From Chromera velia (lineage: Eukaryota > Sar > Chromeraceae): a stretch of 32,500 bases of DNA. Below, piece by piece: positions 1 through 10,121 of the stretch. Made by a program: the position numbers and the translations under genes. The stretch lies in assembly GCA_018398765.1 (NCBI GenBank), contig JAHBMJ010000551.1:1-32500 (forward strand). The letters are read 5' to 3'. The notes under the pieces were generated by a model that saw nothing but the letters and a program-made list of their open reading frames with translations, had not been told where the DNA came from and did not search any database. Position 1 is the stretch's first letter; the number at the start of each line of letters is the position of its first letter.

Positions 1-46
1 ACATGAATGAATCCATCAAAAGCCTCCTGAAATCTCCCTTGGGGCC

Positions 47-3000
47 TTACAGCAACTCCAAACCATCACGACCCTCCCCTCCCTCATTACCAAACCCTCC
101 AAATCCACCTGAAGCGGGGGGGGAAAGAGACGCAGGGAGACTGGGTGCAGAGGCGGGGGGGGGGCTCAACCTCGGCACAGCAGCCCCATTACCCATCAGA
201 GAGTGGCCGTTCTCTGCGCTGTCACTAGAAGCAGCTGCATGATGGTGTCTGTGCACCACACCTCTACCCCCCGCCTCAACATCGTCTCCTCTCCCCCCAT
301 CCATCCCGTCTCGTTTCCCCTGCCCTCCTGCTCCTGCTGCTGTGTAGGAAAGAAGAGGGGGGGCATCATCATGATCTCCCGCTGCGAGGTCGTCATCATC
401 CAGTCCGTGGTCACCCTCCACCGTGAAATCCCCCACCCCCTCTCCAAATCCAAGCTCACCCTTACCAACTTGAGAGTATTGAACGTCACCGAACCTGCCC
501 CCCAAATTTGCCCCCCGACGCCCTCCAATCAGAGCGCTCACCGCAGCCACACCCCGACCAAACGCCTGCCCAATGGCAGCAAGTGCCCCCCTCACCCCCC
601 CGACGGCTCTCCATCTGGAAGCCTTGCTGAAATTCTCTTTGGTGGCCTCACGCGAGGAGCTCTGGCCGAGACCGAGCGCAACGTGAATACCCTTGCTAGC
701 TGCGTCTGACGGGTTACTGCCACCCGCAACCACTCCCAACATCAGGAGTGCAACGGCAGCCACTAGGACTACTCCTAGGACAATCAGGGCAGTCCTAGAA
801 AAGGGAGCATGGGCTGGACAGGGGACGGGAACTTGTGAGGGTACCCACCCGGCCTCGCAGGTGTCTCCGGGCACCTTTCTGTATGCATCCATGTAGAAGA
901 ACCCTCCTGCCGTGCAGGTATCTGCAGTCAGATTCGGGTCCTCTGGGGCACACACGGTGCTTCCGATCTTTCGGGCAAATCCGAACTCGCACTCGAAATC
1001 CTCCTCCGTGCACTCACAGTTCTTCTTGAAGACGGGACGCTGAAAGTCCTGTCCGTTGAAGCACTCAGAGGTTTGCTTGCGGCGAGTGTACGTGACCTGC
1101 AGACATCATCAGACAAGACACACAAGTGGGCAAAGCAAAGAACACAGACGAGATGGAAAGACGGAAGGAGGCAAAGAAAGAGGCGATAAGCGAGATTCCT
1201 CTGAATCGATCTGTCGACGCACGAACAGCCCTCACTTGAATCCTCCCGTCCTCGACATGCAGGTGGATCCCCCTCCCTACCAGATGACGCACACACACAC
1301 CCATGCAGATCGAGGGCTAATCCCTCTTTCTCTCCCCTCTCGACTTCCCTTTCCCTGGCCGGCCGGCCGGCAGGAAGGCGAATGACCCGACAGGTCCCGC
1401 ATCTCTTTTGACCGTTAGAGCAACTTTGCTTTCTTTCACACGGAACAACAAAGCAAACGAGTCCCTGGGTAAAGCCTCCCTGAGAAAAAAAGAGAAACCG
1501 ACAACAAGAAGGAAACAAAAAGAGAAACCGACAGCAAAAAGGAAACAAAAAGAGAAAACGACAGCACAAAGGAAACAAAAGAGAAACCGACAGCAAAAAC
1601 GAAAAAAAAGAGAAACCGACAGCAAAAAGGCAACAAAAAAAGAAACTGACAGCAAGGAGAAAAGAAAAAAGAAGCCAACGCAAGAGGCAAAGGAAGAGGA
1701 GGACCATCCGACCGACCTGTCTACCCAGAGAGCACCCGTCCTTCTTTGCAGACGTGGAGGGGGTCCAGTTCTCGTAGTCAGAGGAAACGGAGTCAGCTGC
1801 CCAGATGCCCTTGCAAGCAGGCTGTCCCAACGCCGCAAAGTCCAAATGGAACAAAACCCCTGAGTCCCCTCTTGTGCCGTAGAGAAGAAACTCAACGGCA
1901 GAGGCATTCGGTTCAATCACAATATTATCGACCTCAACAGGATTGGGTCCGAGCTCAAAATCATACCAGCTCTGTCCCTCATTCCACGAGAACACGACCT
2001 GTCTCGTTTTTCTCAAATCATCTGCCATGACAATCAAACCGCCATGATCCCCAAATTCATAAATGTATGCTCCCTTATGTGCCTCCACCCATGTCACCCC
2101 CCCATCTCTACTCAAATACGTGTTCACTTCATCAGGCTCATACCTCAAATGAGCCCCCAAATTCCCTGTACCCAAAATCAACCCCACAGCGTTGTCCATA
2201 GAATAAAAGGGAGCATAGTTATGGAAATTTGTCACACCATGCAGGTGAAGCCAACAATTTTCAACTGCCTCTCCGGCCTTCGTGTAGCATATCGTGGCCT
2301 CCCCGGTTGAGTCAACCTTGGGAGGTTTCAAATAAGACCACACCCCACCTTTGTCATACGACACCACCGTCTTCACCACATCCTCCGCCTTCTTCTTTCT
2401 CTTTTTTCTTTTCAATTCAACATCAGTTGCCGTCGTCTCTTCCTCCTCTTCCTCCTGCGCCTTCTCGGCATCCTCAATGTTACCCCCATCCAGACGGTCA
2501 TTGCTCACCGTCTCGGTCGCATCGTCCTTGAAGTTCGCAATGTAAACCCCGTCAAGGGACAGAACCTTATCGAACTCGCACTCACCCCCGGTGGAACGAA
2601 CCTGGAAAGATATACATGCACATCCGTTTATGTGGCGCTGACAAGAGAGATGCTGACATGCACAAACAATGGGTGTCTTCACAATTGAAATATGCAATCG
2701 AGGCGAATCACTGCGCTCAGCACACCAAAACAGAGAGCATCGGGTCGGTTCACATTGAAATCAGCAGAAAGAGAAGCAGAGGGTGCGAGAGCGGAGAAAA
2801 CCGAAAGAGCAGACTAGAAAAGTCCATGGGCAGATGACTGGCCAATACCCAACTGGAGCATCACCAAGGAAACTCTGAACTAAGGGACTGACTGACGTTT
2901 GCAGGCAGAGAGAGGGAGTATCTGACACCCTTCTCGTCGGAGATGTACACGTTGCCTGTGCCACTTCTGCCGTGATCCCCATGATTCACGTGCAGCATCA

Positions 3001-3949
3001 CAGCCCCCTCTGAAGTGTCCAGGATAGTGTAGGACTTCTCCTGCAACTCCCCTGCATAAGGCAGTTTGGCGGTTTGGAAGCTCTTGCCTCCGTCTGTGGA
3101 GACTTCCAACTCGACTGTCTGTCGGGTTGCGTCCTGAAGTCTGGCAACAAACAAGAAACCGTTGGAGACAAGAAATTTGTTCCCACTGTGCACGGCAGTA
3201 GAGGTGGTTTTACCGAAATCGTCCGTATAGGCGAGATCGACATGCTTCGCCCAGCCCCCATATCTTGCCTGGTCCCCCTTCTTGTGGCGATGGTGGGTGA
3301 ACCACACTCTGTTCTCCTGCTTGTGTGCAGAATCCCCCCATGAGAACTGCACAACATAGGAGGACACAATGGAAAAGGTCTTCCCAGCGTCTTTGGTCAC
3401 ATACAGGATGTGGGTGCACGGTTGGGTCTCTTCGTCTTGGGCTTTGCGCTTTGCCTCGAGCCCGGGGTTCTCGCAGGCCTCCGTCCATGTGGACAGAAGG
3501 GCCCATCGGCTCTTGGAAGGATGGAACTGCCACTGGTGAATGGGGGCTTTCTGCTTCAGACGCCTGAACGTCCTTCCCGCATCTTCCGAAATGAAGTGGG
3601 TGTGCTTTGATCCTTGCACGAGCACCACATTCTTGTCTGCCGGGTGGACTACGACATTGTCAACCTTCACGGCCGAGGGCGCATAAGGTGAACCGGGGGC
3701 AGAGCTCTCCGTCAAGGAACTCGTAATCTCGTTCCATGATTTGCCGAAATCGACAGACCGATAGAGGCGTCCCTTGGCTGTCTTCAGAAGACAAGTCTTG
3801 TGATCACCCCCAAGCCATTGAATGTCCTCAACTGATGAATCGAAGGACACCTCTGTAACCGACACCTTCTTTTGGGCGGACGTAAGCAAGAGGCACATAA
3901 GTGCCAGGCATGCACAGAGCACTCGGCTCGAGCCCATATTTCTGGGCAT
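47..3949 (-). CDS. VPS10-domain (sortilin-like) sorting receptor, three exons
   Basis: Exons on the minus strand are 3949-2897, 2601-1717 and 1096-47, all joined in phase 0, giving about 995 residues. Residues 1-26 form a signal peptide. Asp-box motifs of a VPS10 beta-propeller recur (SVDFGKSW near residue 65, then SEDAGRTF, TKDAGKTF, STDGGKSF, SRDGGVTW). The family-typical DYENWTP and CSLGR segments end exon 2, and a 10CC-like cysteine-rich module (ECFNGQDF, CECTEEDFECEFGF) opens exon 3. One membrane helix lies near residues 748-770, followed by a cytosolic tail of about 225 residues ending in DGLELL. Family knowledge: such receptors carry lumenal cargo from Golgi to endosome-like compartments; the Toxoplasma homologue delivers rhoptry and microneme proteins. 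Oddities are an acidic/basic low-complexity insertion in the propeller (exon 2) and a minisatellite in intron 2. Met5 is an alternative start. Family assignment is firm; the cargo is unknown. Confidence 0.93.
1491..1670. repeat. 29-30-bp minisatellite in intron 2 of the VPS10 gene
   Basis: About six imperfect units, each close to AGAGAAACCGACAGCAAAAA followed by GGAAACAAAA on the plus strand, lie inside the 620-nt intron 1716-1097. On the gene's sense strand the array is pyrimidine-rich and contains almost no AG dinucleotide (one, in the fifth to sixth units), so it forms a long tract upstream of the true acceptor. The plus-strand open frame across it is a by-product of the repeat. Confidence 0.85.
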
Positions 3950-4696
3950 TCTGGATCAGAAGTGGAAACAAAAGAGAAACTCTATCTTTCCGTCTCGATC
4001 TGACGCCACTGTGTTGCTGACAAAGATGTGGCCAGAATGCAAAAAAACTCCTCCCTCCACTTGTTTCAGAAGCGAACAAGGTAAACAACCAACTCCCAGC
4101 TCATCCAACAAAACCTACCACACCTCATAAGACTGTGAGACTGACCAGAATGGCTGTGTTACGTTTCAGCTTTGCACGTTGCACAGAAGAGACAGAAAGA
4201 TTCCATTGAACACGAGGTGCGCACGAACGTTTTTTGTGACTTTGAGATTCAAAGGCCGCAGAAAGTGAGTTTGGGCCCCATGCAGCCGCGCGAGGCCATG
4301 CGAGGCCGAAGTGCCATGCACAGTGTGCCAAAACCAAATTCCTGTACGAAGTTTGAAAATGTGCCCCCCAAGCAATATATGGCTATCCATCTGGCTCTCG
4401 CACGGAGTGAAGCGGCGAACCCGAAAGCTCGCCGAGCGCCTGCGCGTGCAGCTGTTGCATTCTGTTGCACGCAACAGCTCTAGTTTGCCACAATATTCCA
4501 CGTCTGTTTTTCTCTCTTCTCCCCTCTTCTGTAGAGAGACAGAAGTCTTCCAAGAGTACAATCTACAAGTTGTCTGTTTAGATTCTAACTGGTCTGAGAC
4601 ACTTTAATCGTGTGTTAAGAAATCAATCGCACAGTTGACTGTATCCTCCTTCTGTTGCGCAAAGTTTGTCTTCAACAACAAGGTCTGAACGGAACC
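3950..4696. promoter_or_regulatory. Divergent intergenic region between the VPS10 gene and the secreted cysteine-rich gene
   Basis: The region separates two start codons that point away from each other, so it should contain both promoters and 5' leaders. I see no TATA box. Visible structure is limited to repeated TGTTGC words, a dyad at 4450-4479, and a pyrimidine-rich stretch (4507-4530). No convincing ORF crosses it. The promoter role is inferred from position alone. Confidence 0.5.
4450..4479. repeat. Inverted repeat AGCTGTTGC ... GCAACAGCT
   Basis: Perfect 9-bp arms (4450-4458 and 4471-4479) flank 12 bases that hold a second TGTTGC, so TGTTGC AC GCAACA (4463-4476) forms a tighter alternative dyad. 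It lies about 220 bp upstream of the cysteine-rich gene and could be a binding site. The function is unknown. Confidence 0.5.
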
Positions 4697-6384
4697 ATGA
4701 TTACCCGCGCAGTCGTCTTGCTGTTGGGATTCGCTTCTCTTGGAGCGAGAGCTCAGGAAGGTGAGTGAAAGATGAGCATACCGCGCATGTTTTCTTCCCT
4801 GTCCTCTGTGTTTCTCTTCTTCGTGTTGCAAAACCTCACATCCAATTCCTCAATTGTCTCCTTGCCCTTGCCTGCAGCTGAGTGCACAGACGACAGGTCC
4901 TTCTTGGACGTTGACGGCGACTCCTGCAACGTGTACATCATCGACCCTTTCCTCTGCAGAGACGCCCTGACATACCAAAACTCTGATGGAGTCTCTGCAC
5001 TCACTGCCTGCTGTGTAAGTCTTTCCGTCTCCCTCTTGTGTTTCCTCAAAGTCTTCCACGGACATCCCTTTGACTCCTCTGCATGCACCTGCAGGTCTGC
5101 ATTGAGCAAGCAGCTGGAGACTCAGAGGCACCTTCTGCCACTCCAGAGCCCACCCAAGCCCCTCTCCCTCCCACACCCTCCGACGTCCCATCCCCATCCC
5201 CGTCTCTTCCCACCCCGACCCTTGTCGGAGGAGACGAAGAAGGAGTGATCTCCACTCCCATTCCTGAGGACAGAGACCTCGTCCCTCCTGAGGAGGTGCT
5301 GCCTACCCTGGCGCCCGAGGGAGAGGGAGAGATTGTTGACACCACTCCTCTGGTGACTGAGGACGAGAACCTCGTTTCTGTGCCTGTCGAGGAAGATCAG
5401 TTCCCTCAGGAAGTGGTAGAGGAAGAGGAAGTCCTGGTTGGCGAAGATGCGTGCGTGGACGATGAGACCTTCAGAGATGGAGACGGAGATTCTTGCTCTA
5501 TCTACACGGCCCGTTCTGAACTCTGTGTGTTCGCATCTGACTTCCCTGACAGCAACGGAAGAACCGCTCTGGAGGCCTGCTGTGTAAGTTTCATTGCTCC
5601 TGCCTGCCTCTCTGCTTGAACATCTCCTTCCCCCCTTGGCCACAGTCTTTTTTCTTCTTCTCATCTTTGCCCTTGAAACTATGTCCTTCACTGCCTGCAT
5701 TCTTCAGAGAGACACCCCTGCAGCCCCTCATCTTCCTGCCTCCTTCATTTGGCAATTCCTTTGCGGTCATGATTTCCTCTCCCTCCCTCCCTCCGTCCTT
5801 TCCTTTCCTTCCCTTTCCCTTCCTTTCTTTTCCCTTCCTTTCTTTCCCTCAGACGGTGTTGATGAGTCGAGTCTCTTCTCTCACCGATTCACCTGCTCAC
5901 CCCCGATCCATCCCTGCAGGCATGTGCGGAACGGGCAACAGTCCCCCCTGCCCCCTTCAGCTCCCCCAACAGCGGCCCTGTGGAGCAGGAGGAGGAAGAG
6001 CCTGTGTCTTCTGTGCCTGTGCCTGTGGTGGGAGGGCAGCAGCCTGTGTATGAAGAGGAGGAGGGGGAGGCGGTTGTGGAGACCCCGTCTCCCGGCCTCT
6101 CTGGCAGCGGAGGAGGCAGAAGGCCTGTCCCCGCCCCTCTGCAGACAGAACCCGAGTACACCTGCTTCGGGTCCTTCTGCCTTCCCGGAGAGACGGGAAG
6201 CTCTGGCTCGGGCGGTTTCCTTGGAGGCCTCTTCGGGGGTACAGGGAGCGGGCCCCAGACGGAATTCGGACAACCGGCTCCTTTCGGATCTCACCCCCTG
6301 CTCTATCGTATCCAGAGGGGGGCAGACAGGCTGAGGGATGCAGCAAACCGCCTGCGTGCGAGATGGGGAGGATTTGGAAGGTGA
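4697..6384 (+). CDS. Secreted acidic protein with two six-cysteine DxDGDSC modules
   Basis: Exons are 4697-4760, 4878-5014, 5095-5583 and 5920-6384, with donors GTGAGT, GTAAGT and GTAAGT and acceptors CCTGCAG. The product is about 384 residues. It opens with a signal peptide (MITRAVVLLLGFASLGARAQ). Two modules, residues 24-69 and 187-232, share the exact spacing C-x13-C-x9-C-x17-C-C-x-C and each holds a DxDGDSC loop. A Pro/Glu-rich acidic linker separates them. The C-terminal part has an acidic stretch, a CFGSFC pair, a Gly-rich segment and a basic amphipathic end. Each module is interrupted by a phase-0 intron immediately after the CC pair, pointing to internal duplication. I do not recognise a named family; similar CC-x-C modules recur in secreted protist proteins. 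Calcium binding by the loop is only a guess. The product is probably extracellular or stored in a secretory organelle. Confidence 0.8.
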
Positions 6385-7181
6385 AGAGAAGTGAAGAAAC
6401 CGATGTAGAGAAGATTGATTGTGTACAATTGAACAAGGAAATTGAAGAAGAATATGGAGGTTGAATGCATCTCAATGTTCTGCGTTCGCGTGTTTGTTCA
6501 TTCAACACTTATATGGGTGCCTGCTTTTTCGAATGGCTTTCTCTTGTTTGCTTTGCCAATGGATTTGATTGATGACGGACAAGAGACTTAACCTGTCCAT
6601 GTCCGTCGACTCTGTTCGTGAGAGGGTGCATGTTTGTGTCGCTTCCAAGGTGCCTTGTGAACGCTCGCTCGCGTTCTGTCTGTATGTTTGATTCTTTGCA
6701 GTGAGCTTTGCGTGCGCACTGATGGGTGTCCGTATGCAGTGGGTGTGAATGAATGGTGGTGTACAGTTCAAGATGTTCTGTTCTCTTTGTTTGGAGTGCT
6801 TTCATGTACTTTTCATGGTCTTGGCAACCGCGTTGCTTGGATTGTGACCTGTAAATGATGTGACAAAATGAAGCCGTACCCGACGTATTACCCGTCCCTC
6901 GAATTTTCCATCTTTGTACCCAAATTTGGTCCCAAAATGGTCGAAAATCATGGATCTGTGATTTCTTCTCATAAAACTTTCACTAATTACAATCTGCTAA
7001 TGAAGTAATGAAGCCCTGTATGGAACGAATAAACTGTTTAACAGATTTTACTTAAATAAACCGGATAACGCCAAATTGAAGTATCAATAAAATATAGTGA
7101 TACTGATAGTGATTTAATTGGTGCCCTAGGTAGAGCACTGTCGCCGTTCTACCAGAAGTCGCCTCTGCGAACGGCAAAGGC
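6385..7181. other. Intergenic, no gene seen
   Basis: This is the 3' flank of the cysteine-rich gene. Composition turns AT-rich from about 6860. Only short ORFs without protein-like character are present. The boundary with the downstream transposon is near 7182. Confidence 0.6.
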
Positions 7182-7456
7182 CCTGATGAATTGGAAGTTG
7201 AATTGGGCGTCGAATTGGTAGTACTACCAATTTTTTACTGCCAGTAACTCTCAATTTTAAAAAATTAGTACCTAGTATAGTGAAAAAAATACATGGAGTT
7301 TGAAGGTAAAATTTTATGTACGGGCTAGACAGGGGCTCACTAGTCTCTAACCGCAGTCATTAGACTCTAATTCATTACTAAGAACAAATTCTATGAACAC
7401 TTAGAGTCACCTAAAAACTGGGAGTTACCAATTTTTAAATAGGAATTTTTTAGGAC
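7182..7456 (+). repeat. Left terminal inverted repeat
   Basis: Inverted partner of 8633-8897. Shared blocks include the 20-bp palindrome, GGGCTAGACAGGGGCTCAC, GCAGTCATTAGACTCTAATT, CACTTAGAGTCACCTAAAAA and a terminal TAGGAC. Confidence 0.8.
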
Positions 7457-7633
7457 CGCCGAAAAAAAAATTGGTAGTACAAAAAAAAAAATGGGACTCA
7501 ACTTGAAACTTTTGTTTTGTGTGTTATAGTGCACCGCTAACGCAATGCAAAATGGACAGTGGACAGCTCTATATAAGCTGCACGTACCAATATAAAAAAC
7601 AGAGCGAAAATCGATCCAATTGACCATGTAAGC

Positions 7634-8005
7634 CTACCAGAATTCATAATCCCTCCATATGCCGGACAGTGGCTGCTGATCTTTATTCAGATCATGCCCC
7701 TCTCTCCTGAACATCTCCCACTTAGTGGTTCCCAGACGCCTCAAATGGAGATTATATTCCTTCTTCTTCTCCTCTGACAAATTTTGGGGGGGGACAACAT
7801 GGGTGTACTGAAAAACGACCAAGGAATCATCTGGAAAAATTCCGATGTCTGCCTTTTTTCTGTGATCATCTGTCAGCTCTTTCAGCTCCAAAATCTTTAT
7901 GGTGAACTTGATATCTGAAAATATCGTATGACTGATGTTCAGCTCTCTCCCCACAGCATATATCTCCCGAAACTCGGTGGGGATGACAAATCTATCCTTG
8001 TCCAT
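7634..8005 (-). CDS. Transposon-internal ORF, 123 residues, unknown
   Basis: The ORF begins at ATG 8005, with an in-frame TAA three codons upstream, so it is not the tail of a longer exon in that frame. Composition is protein-like, mixed and charged (starts MDKDRFVIPTEFREIY, ends GIWRDYEFW), without low-complexity bias and unlike the surrounding AT-rich non-coding DNA. I recognise no family. It points away from the plus-strand fragment at 8149-8372, so the two would be divergently transcribed from the element's centre. Confidence 0.5.
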   Translation of the reverse strand: MDKDRFVIPTEFREIYAVGRELNISHTIFSDIKFTIKILELKELTDDHRKKADIGIFPDDSLVVFQYTHVVPPQNLSEEKKKEYNLHLRRLGTTKWEMFRREGHDLNKDQQPLSGIWRDYEFW

Positions 8006-8148
8006 TTCCTTTTACCTCTCCCTCTGTCGGCTTTGTACGACCATGGTTGCAGAGCGTTGGGGGGGAGGGGGGCGCTAACGAGAACTTTCACTTTTCGATT
8101 TCTTCTTTTTCTTTTGTTCTTTCCCTTGATCCGTTGAGAAACTTGCAG

Positions 8149-8372
8149 AGCTGAAGACGGTGATAAAGACTTGGCAAGACTTTTTTTGCAAGTTTTATGA
8201 GTGGGCGGTCCCGAAGACTCACTTCTACTCGCACTTCCCGGTGTGGATCCGCTGGTTTGGGGGGTTGAACATAACGAAATGCTACGGCTTTGAATCGTAT
8301 CATAAGAAGGTTTGCAAATTTAACGTTTTGTCCTACAGGGGGGACGTTATTCATATGATCGTTTTATTCTAG
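8149..8372 (+). pseudogene. C-terminal fragment of a transposon-encoded protein
   Basis: An acceptor-like CTTGCAG (8142-8148) preceded by a T-rich tract opens a frame LKTVIKTWQDFF that runs to TAG at 8372. It contains PKTHFYSHFPVWIRWFG, then a GFESYHKK segment. From memory this resembles the PKxHFxxHYPxxIxxFGPL...FExKHxxxK signature found near the end of proteins encoded by EnSpm-like and related DNA transposons. No upstream exon is visible, which fits an internally deleted element. An overlapping antisense ORF (8354-8088) looks like a shadow. Confidence 0.45.
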
Positions 8373-8632
8373 AAGATCTGGTTTTTGCATGGTTGTGCAA
8401 GAGAAAGAAAGCCATGCAAGCATATTTTACCGATGTGTTACGCTGGGCGAGCATGAATAACACTATGAAACTATATAAAACTTATGGATTTATGAAGTTC
8501 TGTACAGCCGCAACACTGTTCTATTACAGCGTTCTTTCTTTCTACATGTATTTTACTTTCTAGGAGAAGTTATAAAATTGGTAGTCCAAAAAAAAAAAAA
8601 TGGGTGTTGATTTTCTTAAAAATTAGTAGTTA

Positions 8633-8897
8633 GTCCTAGAAAAAAATTGGTAACTCCCAATTTTTAGGTGACTCTAAGTGTTTATAGAATTTATTCCTAG
8701 TAATGAATTAGAGTCTAATGACTGCGGCTAGAGACTGGTGAGCCCCTGTCTAGCCCATACACAAAATTTTAGCTTTAAACTCCATGTACTTCTTTCACTA
8801 GACTAGGTATAAATTTTTTAAAATTGGGAGTTACTGGCGGTAAAAAATTGGTAGTACTACCAATTCGGCGCCCAATTCAACTCCCAATTCATTAGGG
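8633..8897 (-). repeat. Right terminal inverted repeat
   Basis: Reverse-complement partner of 7182-7456, diverged by scattered substitutions and small indels, which suggests the insertion is not very recent. Confidence 0.8.
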
Positions 8898-10121
8898 GGT
8901 ACGCCCCATTACTGAGGTTTCAGACCGCATTCCACAGCCTGCCTGAAGCTTCCTCCAGACCATCAACAGCGAACATTCTTTGTTTACTTTGAATGCTTTG
9001 GGTAGCTTTGGGTTGGAAACTGATTGTTAGGGCCGAATCAAAAAATCGATCCAATTAGCAATTACAAACGACAACATGTGTTGTCTACCTTATTGTTCAT
9101 TCTATAACTAAGAAAACAAAAAAAAATTATGTCGGGGGAAATATTTGATATCTGCTTTTAGTATGTCGGCCTTATTTTTATCTTTCTATCTTAGTTTCCA
9201 TCTCCCTACATAACATTTCAAGAGGTTCATTGCAACACTCTTAAATCATAATTTTTTTTTTCTAGTCCTTTATTTACATGTATAGAGTGTAATGCCTAGT
9301 AGCGTCTAGTTCATTTTGCAAGCAGAAAATGATCTAAACAGGAATGTAGATGGGCAAGGGGCTCCGGTTAGCTCCGGTTCTCAGCAAGGGTTCCTTCACG
9401 GCAACACGTACGCAGGTGTTATCGTTAGTCTACTTCTATCGTTCTTTCAGGATCTCATTCAATAGCAATCTACCTTAAGCTTGCAGTTGCATTCGTATGC
9501 AAAGCAGACTCCCGGTCAGCTTTAGCAGCAGCTCTATAGCAGCTTCCTTTGAGCTTCTTTTACGGCAGGAGATTTACGTACAGCGCAGTGCATTCATAAT
9601 ACCTAATCTGTTCAGCGTTGCATAGTGTTGCACAAATGTTGCACGCACGATTCAGTGGGGATTAAGGGGCCCCGGAAAGCGCGGCCGGGGCTCCATGGGG
9701 CATGCACTTACCAAACTCTTCCCACATTCTTCCCACCGTGCAGGCACAATTCCATCCTTAGACTCGCCTATCGCCTCATGAGAATGCTCAGTGCCGAGCG
9801 AGCAGAACCACATACATAGAGGATGAGAGGAAAGTTTTTTGGTTCGGCTGCGTGGTGTCTCTTCAGTTTTTTCGGCGCTTTGAGGCTGAGTCTGTCACTA
9901 ATAGTCAGTGATAAGGGTCCGTCTCTTAGACACGTGACTTGATCGGCTTTGGGTCGTTTTGACCTGGGGTTGTTCTCATTTTTGCCTGTCGAATTATCAT
10001 CTCAAGCGTTTTTTCTGTCAGTATTTAAGTGGATTCAGGGTACGTCCTCTTCTTTCTGAGGACGGCACAAACAATAAAAAAAGATTCAAAACCTGTCCCT
10101 TCAACCAAAAACTCGGGTGGA
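8898..10121. other. Intergenic, no gene seen
   Basis: AT-rich DNA to about 9300, then mixed composition. TGTTGCAC words recur near 9627-9650. A GCCCCGG (9669-9675) / CCGGGGC (9685-9691) hairpin with a 9-nt loop is the strongest local structure. The final 300 bp are upstream of the Cys/His-repeat gene. ORFs here are short and unconvincing. Confidence 0.5.

Larger units (their letters stand above)
7182..8897. mobile_element. Foldback-type DNA transposon with long terminal inverted repeats
   Basis: The left arm (7182-7456) read in reverse complement matches the right arm (8633-8897) almost throughout, about 85-90% by eye. Each arm carries a perfect 20-bp palindrome with AATTGGTA/TACCAATT ends (7213-7232 and 8846-8865) and repeated AATTGGGAGTT subterminal words. 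Ends read CCCTRATGAATTGG. The interior holds a minus-strand 123-codon ORF and a plus-strand fragment resembling a transposon-encoded domain. The small coding content suggests an internally deleted, non-autonomous copy. I could not identify a target-site duplication, so the exact ends may be off by several bases. Confidence 0.75.

Noticed and set aside
928-1716. Read-through of the VPS10 exon 2 frame into the intron
   Set aside because: The extension is Phe/Leu/Ser low complexity from the minisatellite. The 10CC-like cysteine module resumes exactly after a TGCAG acceptor at 1097.
7120-7182. tRNA-like GGTAGAGCAC segment
   Set aside because: D-arm-like word only; no TTCGA-type T arm and no cloverleaf could be drawn.
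8088-8354. Minus-strand 88-residue ORF inside the transposon
   Set aside because: It is antisense to the plus-strand segment with a recognisable PKxHF...FExxHK pattern and has a basic, shadow-like composition.
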